Below the pieces are notes generated by a model. That model was not told where the DNA came from and did not search any database. It saw only the letters and a program-made list of their open reading frames with translations. A program made the translations under genes and the position numbers. This document shows, in pieces, positions 1 to 7,097 of a DNA stretch of 7,817 nucleotides. Each line of letters begins with the position of its first letter. The stretch's first letter is position 1. This DNA comes from JASJBU01 sp965372385 (GTDB taxonomy: Bacteria > Pseudomonadota > Gammaproteobacteria > Chromatiales > Chromatiaceae): assembly GCA_965372385.1 (NCBI GenBank), contig CBDVCD010000157.1, positions 1 through 7,817 of the forward strand, read 5' to 3'.

Positions 1-740
1 CGGATCAACAGCTCCTCGCTCACCGGCGGGTAGTTGATGGTATTTGTGTTGACCAGATCAAAGTCAGCAAAGGTATAACTCTGATCCAGGTTGTCAGGCA
101 GCACGACGATGTTGGGGATATCGATGGTACTGGCTGCCACCTGTGCCGTGGTTGCCGCCACCACCTCATCCAAGAGTTTTTGTTCTGCTTCCTCAGTCTC
201 AGCTTCCAATCCCGTCAGTTGCGGCTGGGGTGTCTGTATGGCCCAAAACTCCCCCACCTTTTCGCGGATATGCCGTTGCACCTCGGGCTGGATCAGCTCC
301 TGGGCGCTTTTCAGCTTGCGTTCCTGTTGACGGATGATCTCCAGGGTAACCTTGGCCATTGCTGCCTGGCGCGGATCAGGTGGCGTTTGTATAGCCTCCG
401 GCCGCGGGTCGATTAAGGCTTGGCCATCCATTTGCGGAACTTGTCCGGTAAGCCGGGTCTGCACATGGGAGGGAATCTCCAACAGGCGGTTGCGATTGGC
501 GGGAATATCGCCACCCTCGCCGATGGTGATGGCCTCGTGGATGATGGAGTTGGGATCGTTAGCCCGATCGATAATCTCTTGAAAGCGATCGTGAGAGATG
601 ATGGTGAGCCGGTCCACCTTGTTTTCATAAGCGTAGCGTTCAAGCTCTACGCGCACATACTCGTGGTGGTGGATGCCGTCTTCGAGCTTGATGATCTCCA
701 GGTCTTTGGGGCGTTCAACAGAGAATACTTTCACAATCTC
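1..740 (-). pseudogene. Type III-like restriction subunit (Res), 5'-truncated, running off the left edge
   Basis: The minus frame is open from the left edge up to a TAA at 804-806, but clear protein homology begins only near 740, with EIVKVFSVERPKDLEIIKLE. It continues through DRLTIISHDRFQEIID, EIPSHVQTRLTG and a C-terminal-like stretch with NYPPVSEELLI. From memory of the family these are mid to C-terminal segments of type III restriction Res proteins (about 900-1000 residues), whose first half carries the SF2 helicase motifs. No Walker A, DEAH-like box or methionine start precedes the homology. The only early start candidate is GTG at 732-734, with a weak AGAG upstream, and codons 741-803 look unrelated. 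I therefore read this as a remnant that lost its N-terminal helicase half. It could still be translated as a fragment from the GTG. The C-terminal end lies outside the window and cannot be judged. The family call is fairly good; the truncation is an inference from the missing start and missing motifs. Confidence 0.65.
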
Positions 741-760
741 TGGAGCGTGGGAACTATCAG
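741..760. repeat. Half of a palindromic GTTCCCACGCTCC-type interspersed repeat at the Res junction
   Basis: The plus strand reads TGGAGCGTGGGAACTATCAG, which on the minus strand contains GTTCCCACGCTCCA. I recall this as one arm of a widespread bacterial interspersed palindrome (GTTCCCACGCTC followed by a GCGTGGGAAC arm). Only one arm is present, and it abuts the first codon with Res homology. It could mark the recombination joint. A chance match is possible. Confidence 0.35.
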
Positions 761-839
761 AATGAGTAGTGGTAAGGCAGTAGTTTGTGGGATGTTGAGA
801 ATGTTATTCACTCAGCCAACACTTGCGGCCAAGTTGATC

Positions 840-1376
840 TCATCCGCCGATTCTGCGCCATTCCGTGCAGGCCGTCAGCAAGGAATCCGGCGCCCCGTCA
901 AATCCACTGTCTTGGTTACATCTGTCGACCAACTGCCGTCCGAAATCGCATCGACGGGCCCCTTTCCTATATTTCGCCTTGTAGTCTGTTTTCTCATCGA
1001 CAGGTTCACCATCCAGCCAAGCGAACCAGGTTTCCAGATTTCGATTGGGGATGAAGATTGCAATCCGCTCATCCTCTCTTCGAACCTGAAGGCCCGATTT
1101 ATGAACCGCTTGGTCCAACTCTAGAATCCTATATCTCGACCGATTATCGCCATCCATCATAACGATAAGACAGATATTTTCATGCGCTTTACTACGATAG
1201 GCTTTCAGCTCTTGTGCGAAGTGCTCCCTTACCCATTGCACCGCCGAGCCTCGTCCAAATGGTGAAACCCTGGGGGTTAACTGCCTGCCGTTCCAACCTC
1301 TTCTGACTAGATAACCCCGAGTGAAGTGCCAGTGCGCCCTGTCTTCGCAGAGAACCACCACTCTGGTTTTACGCAT
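840..1376 (-). CDS. TOPRIM-like small protein, likely effector partner of the upstream ATPase
   Basis: This 178-residue protein starts with MRKTRVVVLCED. It shows a TOPRIM-like arrangement: a beta strand ending in an acidic residue (VVVLCED, E11), a second strand ending in an acidic triad (LIVMMDGD, D75-G76-D77), then IFIPNRNLETWF (about 108-118). That last motif recalls the conserved Arg-Asn-x-Glu-x-Trp of DUF4276/RloB-type proteins. In OLD, PARIS and AbiL-like systems such proteins are nuclease-type effectors held by a partner ABC ATPase. I chose the ATG at 1374-1376 because it overlaps the ATPase stop by eight bases (ATGCGTAA), which implies translational coupling. An upstream ATG at 1430 would add 18 residues (ending SGAGST) that are encoded entirely inside the ATPase gene. 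The protein is short for this class (AriB-type partners are nearer 300 residues), so it may be a compact variant. DNA or RNA cleavage is inferred from fold and context only. Confidence 0.65.
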   Translation of the reverse strand: MRKTRVVVLCEDRAHWHFTRGYLVRRGWNGRQLTPRVSPFGRGSAVQWVREHFAQELKAYRSKAHENICLIVMMDGDNRSRYRILELDQAVHKSGLQVRREDERIAIFIPNRNLETWFAWLDGEPVDEKTDYKAKYRKGARRCDFGRQLVDRCNQDSGFDGAPDSLLTACTEWRRIGG

Positions 1377-2481
1377 CGTAGATCCAGCCCCGCTCAACCA
1401 GTTGCGCAATGGATATCCCTTGACCATCATCCCTGATCGGACTGACGCGACTCGGCTGATCTATACCAGTTCGATCAATCCAAAGCCCTGCATCACGGGC
1501 GAGAAAATTGATGGGGCGGGGATGATGTGAAATCAGGAGCGCCTGATGAGGGCCTTCAGTACAGCACTCATCAAGTTCATCTATCCAAGGTTGAATCTCA
1601 GACAGAGCAAGAAAGTTTTCCGGTTCATCCACACATATCGTCGCCCCCTCTTCCGGAAGGCAGTGCAGCAGTGTGTAAAGAGCGATCAGCATACGTTGAC
1701 CATCCGACAACTCATCAAGTTTGTATTCCCGACCTCCCTTGAAACGAGCCAATAGAATCTTGCTTTCACCGGCTTCTTTCAATCGAAGATAATCAAAGTC
1801 GGATATGACCTTTCGGAGTGCGTTGTTTAACTCCATCACTTGTCCTTGGCGTTCCTGAGACAAAAATCGGTACCAGGATGCAAAGTTAGTCAGGTCTGCA
1901 TTGGGGCGGCGTTCCTCCTTCCGACTTTCAGCTCCCATGCACGCGGGGTTTGGACGAACGACAAGAATATTGGCACAACGATTCCGGAACCATACCAATT
2001 TTGTATTTTCGCTTTGCTCATGGAGAGTGGCCACTCCCGATCTTGACCAGTCAAACAGGTATTCCCCACCAGAAGAGTGATCATCACGATAAAAATGAGC
2101 CTTACCGGAATCGGCGGAAAATTTATACAAAGGTTTGCCGTTGAACAATAATTTCTCGCCGCCAACTCTAACCTGATCCTTTTCAGGGCGGTGCTCAATT
2201 TCCAGCTCATACTGGTAGGTTCCTCCATTGCCGTCTATATCCAACTCGAAGCGCTGTTTTTGCACGCCATTTATTGCTTTTCCCCAGCGTGTCAGATCAT
2301 CAGCCTTGAATATATCCGACACCGTGCTGTTTCCAGAAATCAGCGTAGAGAGAAGATTCAGCAGGTCAAACAGGGTCGATTTGCCTGCTCCATTTGGTCC
2401 GATGAATAATACGATGCTGCTCAACGATACCTCGAAATTGATAAGGCAACGAAAATTGTGGGCGTAGATACGCTTAATCAT
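1369..2481 (-). CDS. AAA_21/RecF-like ABC-type ATPase, sensor partner of the TOPRIM-like protein
   Basis: This is a 370-residue cytosolic ATPase of the SMC/RecF/OLD type. Walker A is GPNGAGKST (28-36), preceded by the N-terminal IKRIYAHNFRCL strand typical of RecF-like ATPases. An ABC-like signature (ELSDGQ, ending at 262) is followed by Walker B ICVDEPEN (D285-E286) and a switch histidine region LLISHHP (S318-H319-H320). The middle (about 90-240) is the variable lobe and has no recognisable motif. The gene ends inside the start of the TOPRIM-like gene, so the two are probably made in fixed ratio and act together. In related two-gene systems the ATPase senses phage components and releases or activates the nuclease. 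Start is ATG 2479-2481 with AAAGAGA about six bases upstream. Its G+C is visibly lower than the SNF2 gene (26 of 60 bases at 2041-2100 against 39 of 60 at 5221-5280, illustrative lines only), consistent with a separate origin. The exact subfamily is not resolved. Confidence 0.85.
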   Translation of the reverse strand: MIKRIYAHNFRCLINFEVSLSSIVLFIGPNGAGKSTLFDLLNLLSTLISGNSTVSDIFKADDLTRWGKAINGVQKQRFELDIDGNGGTYQYELEIEHRPEKDQVRVGGEKLLFNGKPLYKFSADSGKAHFYRDDHSSGGEYLFDWSRSGVATLHEQSENTKLVWFRNRCANILVVRPNPACMGAESRKEERRPNADLTNFASWYRFLSQERQGQVMELNNALRKVISDFDYLRLKEAGESKILLARFKGGREYKLDELSDGQRMLIALYTLLHCLPEEGATICVDEPENFLALSEIQPWIDELDECCTEGPHQALLISHHPRPINFLARDAGLWIDRTGIDQPSRVSPIRDDGQGISIAQLVERGWIYDA

Positions 2482-2502
2482 AATTAGTCTCTTTGAATTT
2501 CT

Positions 2503-2541
2503 TTATCCAATGACTTCGAGTCTTTGTTTGCGTTTGGTCAT
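2503..2541 (-). pseudogene. Possible 5' remnant of a type III-like DNA methyltransferase gene (mod)
   Basis: Five bases after the AlbA_2 gene stop, an ATG opens MTKRKQRLEVIG and then a TAA stop. From memory, the type III-like Mod proteins that follow SNF2 plus AlbA_2 genes start in this style: a few basic residues, then a Leu-Glu-x-x-Trp-Ile-Gly-Lys stretch. The peptide would match up to LE and break there. The sequence just downstream, TTGGATAAAGAA, resembles a damaged Trp-Ile-Gly-Lys-Glu coding stretch. This fits a mod gene of which only about ten codons survive upstream of the ATPase cassette. Twelve residues are few, so chance resemblance, or use as a short leader ORF coupling translation into the ATPase, remain possible. 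Confidence 0.45.
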
Positions 2542-2546
2542 AGGGG

Positions 2547-3806
2547 TTAGCGTGGAACGATGCCGTTTTTCTCTCTGCTGGCAGCAAAGATGGTCAATAC
2601 CAGTTCTCGCTCGCCGACGATACGGTACTCTGGCATTTGGGTGCTGAGCGCCTGGCTCTCTTTGAGGATTCTGGGGACGCCCTCACCCCGCCGTTCGATG
2701 GGACGTTGTCGGCCTGATACCGGATCGGCCTGATAGTAGCGGCTGAGCAGGTTGACGATGGTCTCGTTGCGGGTGACGGTGTTTTCACTCAGTCCGTCGA
2801 TGGTCAGGTTGTTGGCCAACAGGCCCGGCGAGGCGATCTCCAGCCGGTCAGCGAACATATGCAGCCGAATACGGCTGCCGGCCATGGAGTAATCGCGATG
2901 GGCCACGGCGTTGACGATGGCCTCGTAGACCGCACCCAGATGGTATTGGGGGATGTCGATACGACCTATTGTCTTTACCGCCTCGATGCGCATGTTCTTG
3001 CGCACGAACTCAAAAGAGCCCTGGATCTGGCTGTCGAGGGGGCCGGTGAAGTCCTGATAATCGAGCTGTTCCTGTGCCGTGCGTTCCGTGCCCCGGTAGG
3101 CGACACACTGTACAAAGGCGGGGGGAAGGTACTGAGTCACCTCCGTTGTCAGCAACAGGGCGCCGCTCACGGAGAGGCAATCTTGGCCATTGTCACCTTT
3201 GGCCAACAGGTGCAGCTTACGCAACTGCTCCTGCTCAGGGATATCGGGTTTGAGAAAGCGGGCCTTCAGGCTCGGATCGATATCAGCAATCGAGGTTGTT
3301 GGAATGGCCTCTTCATCAAAGCGAATCAGACGCGATTGGCTGCGCTGTTGGAACAGACGCGCCAATACCTCCGGTTTGATCAGCTGTTTGGTGGAGCCGA
3401 CGCGATGGTAAAAGCGGCCAGCGCTGCTGTGAACCATAATGCTGCGTGGGATCTCCACGTAGAGTACCGTTTTGAGCCGCCCCTCCCGGTCGGGTAGCTC
3501 CAGCAGGCGAGTATGAATAGTAACAGCCGGTTCTATCTTCTGCTGACTGATAGTAACCAACCACTCTTCCACCTTACCTGCCTTTTCAGGGGGGATACCC
3601 TCGACGTTGCGGCTCTTGTCATCGATGCCGATGATCATGCGCCCTCCCCGGGAGTTGGCGAAGGCGGCCATTTCATGGGCCATTTTGTCCCGATGAGGAT
3701 CGACCACCACGTCGCCTTTTAGGCGTACAACCTTGAACTCGATGGTCGAATCCTCGCCGATGCGTACATGGTAGAGCAGGTCACTAACTAATTTGTCTCG
3801 TTCCAT
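2547..3806 (-). CDS. Schlafen AlbA_2 domain protein with GHKL-like C-terminal region (COG2865 type)
   Basis: This is a 419-residue cytosolic protein. The N-terminal AlbA_2 (Schlafen) domain, about 1-150, has EDSTIEFK (about 18-25), AAFANSRGGRMIIGIDD (about 47-63) and a YHRVGSTKQ turn near 133-141. The C-terminal half has YEAIVNAVAHRDYS, a GHKL-like helix with a conserved Asn, then RLHMFADRLEIASPG and ERRGEGVPRIL, as in the ATP-binding/transcriptional-regulator-like proteins of COG2865. Family members are proposed to bind nucleic acid or ATP; none of this can be tested from sequence. It lies 12 bases after the SNF2 stop and 5 bases before the putative mod remnant, so it is part of one operon. 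From general knowledge, SNF2, AlbA_2, Mod and Res genes commonly occur together in type III-like restriction loci, which suggests a role as accessory factor there. Start ATG 3804-3806 has only a weak GAG upstream, and no nearer alternative is better. The frame is intact. Confidence 0.85.
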   Translation of the reverse strand: MERDKLVSDLLYHVRIGEDSTIEFKVVRLKGDVVVDPHRDKMAHEMAAFANSRGGRMIIGIDDKSRNVEGIPPEKAGKVEEWLVTISQQKIEPAVTIHTRLLELPDREGRLKTVLYVEIPRSIMVHSSAGRFYHRVGSTKQLIKPEVLARLFQQRSQSRLIRFDEEAIPTTSIADIDPSLKARFLKPDIPEQEQLRKLHLLAKGDNGQDCLSVSGALLLTTEVTQYLPPAFVQCVAYRGTERTAQEQLDYQDFTGPLDSQIQGSFEFVRKNMRIEAVKTIGRIDIPQYHLGAVYEAIVNAVAHRDYSMAGSRIRLHMFADRLEIASPGLLANNLTIDGLSENTVTRNETIVNLLSRYYQADPVSGRQRPIERRGEGVPRILKESQALSTQMPEYRIVGERELVLTIFAASREKNGIVPR

Positions 3807-3818
3807 GGATAACTCGAA

Positions 3819-6641
3819 TTATTTGCCCAATGCCCAGCGAATAGTGAACAGGGTTTCCGTTGTGGTTTCCAGTTTCAATTTGGCCTCGATTTCGTCCAGC
3901 AACCGGTCCTCCTGTTGCTCGATCTCCTTTTTTGATTCGTGATATTCCGTCATGGCGCGGTCGCGCTCACGCTCTTTTTGCTTAATGCGTCGTTTGGCCT
4001 GAACTTTCTCCTGTAACGAGGAGAGCTGGCGGCTGGCGCGTTTGAGTTCCCTGATCTCCCGGTCCAGCTCATCGATGGTCAGCTGTAACGCCTGACGACG
4101 GTCATCGGCCCAGCGTTCGAGCTTGGCGTTCTCCCGCTCGAAGTATTGTTCCAGTTTTTCACTGGTCTCCGCTGCTTGTTTATCACGCAGGGTCTCCATT
4201 ACCTCGATCAGGGTGGTGGTGTTCGGTTCGTTGATGGGCGTTGAGGTTGCGGGGATGCGCAATAGTTTTTCGGCTTCGTCGGCAGGCAGTACAACGCCAT
4301 CATCGGTTATTGCCGCAACCAGGAGATGTTCTTCTGCGATTCCGGCGTAACGGAAGGTGAGTTTCTCTATCCGCATCACGCCCGACTGCCCCAGCCGGAC
4401 TTGCAGCGCCGAGTGTTGTCCCTCTCCTTGGTGATAGTGGAATTGCAGTTGAGCCGAGGGCAGTGTGCCGTTATTCGGCTTGCGTCCTTTGGCCTTGTGC
4501 ACCAGTTCCCAGGCGAGCCGATGCTCCTTGGATTGCAGGCGGAAGAACTCGGAGTTATTCCGTTGCGCCTGCTCCCAGCTCAGGTCATATCGGCGGCCTT
4601 GATGGGTGAAATGGTTGCGATCAACGCTGATCTCCGGAAACTCCGCTTGCGCCAGGTCGAGCAGAACCTGCTCATAGCGATCAAGAAAATCTCGTGAGCT
4701 GTCCCGTCGGGATTTCAATTGGGCCACCACATCACGGTCAAAGTGATTCAACAGTGTTTGCCTGGCTCGCTCCTCCTTTACCATCAGGAGTGGCTCCAAT
4801 TCCTGCTGCAACCGATCGAATTCGTGTTGAATCTGTTCCTCATCCCGGCAATTTTGGTAGATCTGGTAGATGCGCCGCTCGATATCAATATTGCCTTCGA
4901 TGGCGCCCAGTATCTCATCCGATGCGCCAAAGACACCTTCGAACAGTTTGAATTTGTCGTTCAACAGTTGGAAAACACGTTCATCCGCTGGGTTCTTGCG
5001 GTTGACGAAGTTGACCACCACCACATCGTGTTTCTGGCCGTAACGATGCACGCGGCCGATTCGCTGCTCTACCTTTTGCGGATTCCAGGGCAGGTCGTAG
5101 TTGATCAGCAAAGAGCAGAATTGCAGGTTGATGCCTTCACCTCCGGCTTCGGTGGAGACCAGAATGTCCGCTTGCTTGCTGGCAAAACGATCCACCAAGG
5201 CAGCCTTCATGTCGGCGGTCTTGGCGCCGGAGATGCGGGCGGTTCCTGCATGCGTCGCCAGCCAGGCCTTATAGATTGCCTTGGAGTCCGGGTCGGTGTT
5301 GCTGCCGTTCAACAGCACCACCCGTCCGGCGAATCCGTTACTTTCCAACTGCTCTTTGATGAACTGCTGGGTACGCCGGGATTCGGTAAAGATCACCGCT
5401 TTGCGGGCGCCGCCCAGGCTTTCGGTCATCGCAAAGGCGCGATCCAGCACTGTCAGCAGGGCATCACTCTTGGCATTACTGGTGATCTCCTGCGCCAGTT
5501 GTCGAAAGCCCTTCAGCTCTTCGATCTCATCCGTCAGTGCCTGTTCGGTCGAGACCCCGGAGGGATCATCGAAGCGGTCACGCCAATCATCGGCCTCCTC
5601 CAGATCTGCCAGGGACTCCTCACCAAGCAGCTGTTGCGTCTCCAGCCGTTGGATCATGCGATACAACGTTCCCGCGATCGCATAAGACGATGAAGCGAGG
5701 ATCTTGCGCATGCCGATGGTGACCAGGTGCCTGGCCTTGGGCTGGACGGCATGCAGATGTTCACGTTGCAGGTATTCTGAGATTCTGGTGTAGAGTTCCC
5801 ATTCGTCTTCGTTGGGGATGAAGTCCTGAGTCAGGGAGTAGCGGTTGGTGAAATTGATGCCGCCCTCTTGCTGTACCTGGCGACGCAAGGTGCGATGGCA
5901 GAGTGGTTTGATGCGCTGTTTTAGATCATTCAGCGCCGCCTTATTCTCTTGCCGATTGACATAGAGGGTCTTGAAGGATTTGTCGTCGCCGAAGAAATGC
6001 TCGTCCATCACCTTTGAGAGACCGTAAAGCTCCATCAGATTGTTTTGCATGGGGGTGGCGGAGAGCAGCACCTTCGACTCCGCATGCAGAGTTGCCTGCT
6101 GGATGTTGCGGGCGATCTTATTGCCATCCTTGCGATAGAGATTGCGCAGTTTGTGCGCCTCATCAAAGACCACCAAATGCCAGTCCACGAAGGATACCTG
6201 ATCTTTTTGGCGTGAGAGATATTCGTAAGAGCAGATAACAATTCTGTCTTGCTGAGCAAACGGGTTGTCGATGCCATCTTTGCGCAGATCCCGCGCGATC
6301 TTGCCATCGAGGATGAGGGAGGGCAGCTCGAATTTGTCAGCCAGCTCCTGATTCCACTGTTTACGCAGGGAGGCGGGGACGACCAGCAGGATGGTGCGTT
6401 TTTTCTCAGCCCATCGTTGCGCCATGACCAATCCGGCCTCAATGGTCTTACCCAGACCGACCTCATCGGCCAGCAGCACCCCTTTGGCGAGTGGTGACTT
6501 CAACGCAAAACAGGCCGCTTCAACCTGATGCGGGTTCATGTCCAACCGTGCGGAGGCCATGGTGCGGGTTACCTGTTTATCGGAACGCCCCGCCAGGGTC
6601 AGCCAATGAGCGAAGTAGAGGCTCTGATGTTCGCTGAACAC
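3819..6641 (-). CDS. SNF2/HepA-type helicase of a type III-like defence operon
   Basis: This is a 940-residue DNA-translocase-like ATPase. RecA-like lobe 1 has LLADEVGLGKTIEAG (Walker A DEVGLGKT, 59-66), ILLVVPASLRKQW (84-96), the DEAH box (160-163) and LLSATPMQNN (192-201). Lobe 2 has ILVSTEAGGEGINLQF and INYDLPWNP (motif V area), then QRIGRVHRYGQ (526-536, motif VI). DEVGLGKTIEAG is the RapA/HepA-like form rather than the eukaryotic Snf2 DEMGLGKT. Residues about 815-930 are a long charged coiled coil (repeated Glu/Lys/Arg heptads), probably for oligomerisation or partner binding. Start is GTG at 6639-6641, two bases after the HTH stop, with AGGAAAG upstream on the minus strand inside the HTH gene, so translation is coupled. 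Drm- or Dpd-type SNF2 helicases share this architecture, but their other partner genes are not seen here. All catalytic motifs are intact. Confidence 0.92.
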   Translation of the reverse strand: MFSEHQSLYFAHWLTLAGRSDKQVTRTMASARLDMNPHQVEAACFALKSPLAKGVLLADEVGLGKTIEAGLVMAQRWAEKKRTILLVVPASLRKQWNQELADKFELPSLILDGKIARDLRKDGIDNPFAQQDRIVICSYEYLSRQKDQVSFVDWHLVVFDEAHKLRNLYRKDGNKIARNIQQATLHAESKVLLSATPMQNNLMELYGLSKVMDEHFFGDDKSFKTLYVNRQENKAALNDLKQRIKPLCHRTLRRQVQQEGGINFTNRYSLTQDFIPNEDEWELYTRISEYLQREHLHAVQPKARHLVTIGMRKILASSSYAIAGTLYRMIQRLETQQLLGEESLADLEEADDWRDRFDDPSGVSTEQALTDEIEELKGFRQLAQEITSNAKSDALLTVLDRAFAMTESLGGARKAVIFTESRRTQQFIKEQLESNGFAGRVVLLNGSNTDPDSKAIYKAWLATHAGTARISGAKTADMKAALVDRFASKQADILVSTEAGGEGINLQFCSLLINYDLPWNPQKVEQRIGRVHRYGQKHDVVVVNFVNRKNPADERVFQLLNDKFKLFEGVFGASDEILGAIEGNIDIERRIYQIYQNCRDEEQIQHEFDRLQQELEPLLMVKEERARQTLLNHFDRDVVAQLKSRRDSSRDFLDRYEQVLLDLAQAEFPEISVDRNHFTHQGRRYDLSWEQAQRNNSEFFRLQSKEHRLAWELVHKAKGRKPNNGTLPSAQLQFHYHQGEGQHSALQVRLGQSGVMRIEKLTFRYAGIAEEHLLVAAITDDGVVLPADEAEKLLRIPATSTPINEPNTTTLIEVMETLRDKQAAETSEKLEQYFERENAKLERWADDRRQALQLTIDELDREIRELKRASRQLSSLQEKVQAKRRIKQKERERDRAMTEYHESKKEIEQQEDRLLDEIEAKLKLETTTETLFTIRWALGK

Positions 6642-6643
6642 GG

Positions 6644-6838
6644 CTATGCTTTCCTGCCCGATTGCCCGTCATTGATCCATCGGTCTATCGAACGCTTGCC
6701 GAAGCGCCACTGCTTACCGATCTTCTGCCCGGGTAACCTGCCTTCCTGGACGAGCTTGTAGAGTGTGGATTTGGGGATCTTGAGGTAACTGGAGAGTTCC
6801 TCGATGGTCATGATCTCACCGCCATCGCTGTTGGGCAT
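6644..6838 (-). CDS. Small excisionase-type HTH DNA-binding protein (HTH_17), probable operon regulator
   Basis: This 64-residue protein has one winged-helix/MerR-like excisionase HTH: MTIEELSSYLKIPKSTLYKL, then VQEGRLPGQKIGKQWRF and SIDRWI. The KIGKQWRF segment is the usual wing of HTH_17 proteins. Such proteins bind DNA; in plasmid or phage settings they act as excisionases, but at the head of a defence operon a regulatory role is more likely. It is the first gene of the operon, and a perfect inverted repeat flanking the -10 box lies just upstream, so self-repression is plausible. The start is uncertain. ATG 6836-6838 gives 64 residues (weak GAAG upstream), TTG 6851-6853 would give 69, and the inner ATG 6809-6811, preceded by GGTGAG, would give 55 with the HTH still complete. 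I chose 6838 because related proteins usually have a few residues before the first helix. Confidence 0.8.
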   Translation of the reverse strand: MPNSDGGEIMTIEELSSYLKIPKSTLYKLVQEGRLPGQKIGKQWRFGKRSIDRWINDGQSGRKA

Positions 6839-6864
6839 CGAGCTAATCTTCAAATGTGAGTTAC

Positions 6865-6899
6865 TAGTACTCCAACAAGATTATATTGATGGAGTACTA
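6865..6899. promoter_or_regulatory. Perfect 9-bp inverted repeat, probable operator of the defence operon
   Basis: TAGTACTCC (6865-6873) and GGAGTACTA (6891-6899) are exact reverse complements separated by 17 bases. The outer flanks continue the symmetry loosely (TTAC before, GGTAA after). The spacing puts equivalent points of the arms 26 bases apart, about two and a half helical turns. The arms sit on either side of the -10 element, a classic layout for a dimeric repressor. It does not look like a terminator: the loop is long and there is no T tract. Confidence 0.65.
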
Positions 6900-6906
6900 A
6901 TGGTAA
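6880..6906 (-). promoter_or_regulatory. Sigma-70-type promoter driving the HTH-SNF2-AlbA_2 operon
   Basis: On the minus strand a perfect TATAAT occupies 6885-6880. The -35 region is poor: the best matches are TTACCA (6906-6901) with a 15-base spacer or ATTACC with 16. Transcription would start near 6873, inside the downstream arm of the inverted repeat, leaving a leader of about 35 bases before the ATG at 6838. The weak -35 and operator-flanked -10 suggest a promoter that is controlled rather than constitutively strong. Confidence 0.5.
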
Positions 6907-7097
6907 TTACGTATTATTAGCAGTATTTAACAATAAAATCTGCAATCAGTACAGAATTCGAACACCTACTACGCAACAAGACGGGGTGAAATGAGCTTCT
7001 GGCGCTGTTTCTGGAATTTACCGCCGGTGAGATTCAGGAACAGGTTAAAACCAGCCACTTCGTAGGTTACGACTGCATGGCAGGGATTGTTTCGAAA

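Noticed and set aside
821..834. Hairpin ACTTG-CGGC-CAAGT after the TOPRIM-like gene as a terminator
   Set aside because: The stem has only five base pairs and no T tract follows on the minus strand.
420..1124. Plus-strand open frame of 234 codons
   Set aside because: It lies opposite the Res and TOPRIM-like coding frames, which carry recognisable motifs; its own translation has none.
1377..1430. N-terminal extension of the TOPRIM-like protein by 18 residues
   Set aside because: The extension lies wholly within the ATPase gene, and the ATG at 1374-1376 overlapping the ATPase stop directly precedes the first beta strand.
2859..3497. Plus-strand open frame of 212 codons
   Set aside because: It is antisense to the AlbA_2 protein and shows no motif or ribosome-binding site of its own.
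4719..5693. Plus-strand open frame of 324 codons
   Set aside because: It is antisense to the SNF2 helicase lobe 2, whose motifs V and VI are clear. Long antisense frames are expected here from codon bias.
2547..6641. A DISARM or Dpd system
   Set aside because: The SNF2 helicase alone is not diagnostic; no DUF1998 protein, phospholipase D protein or deazapurine genes are present in the window.
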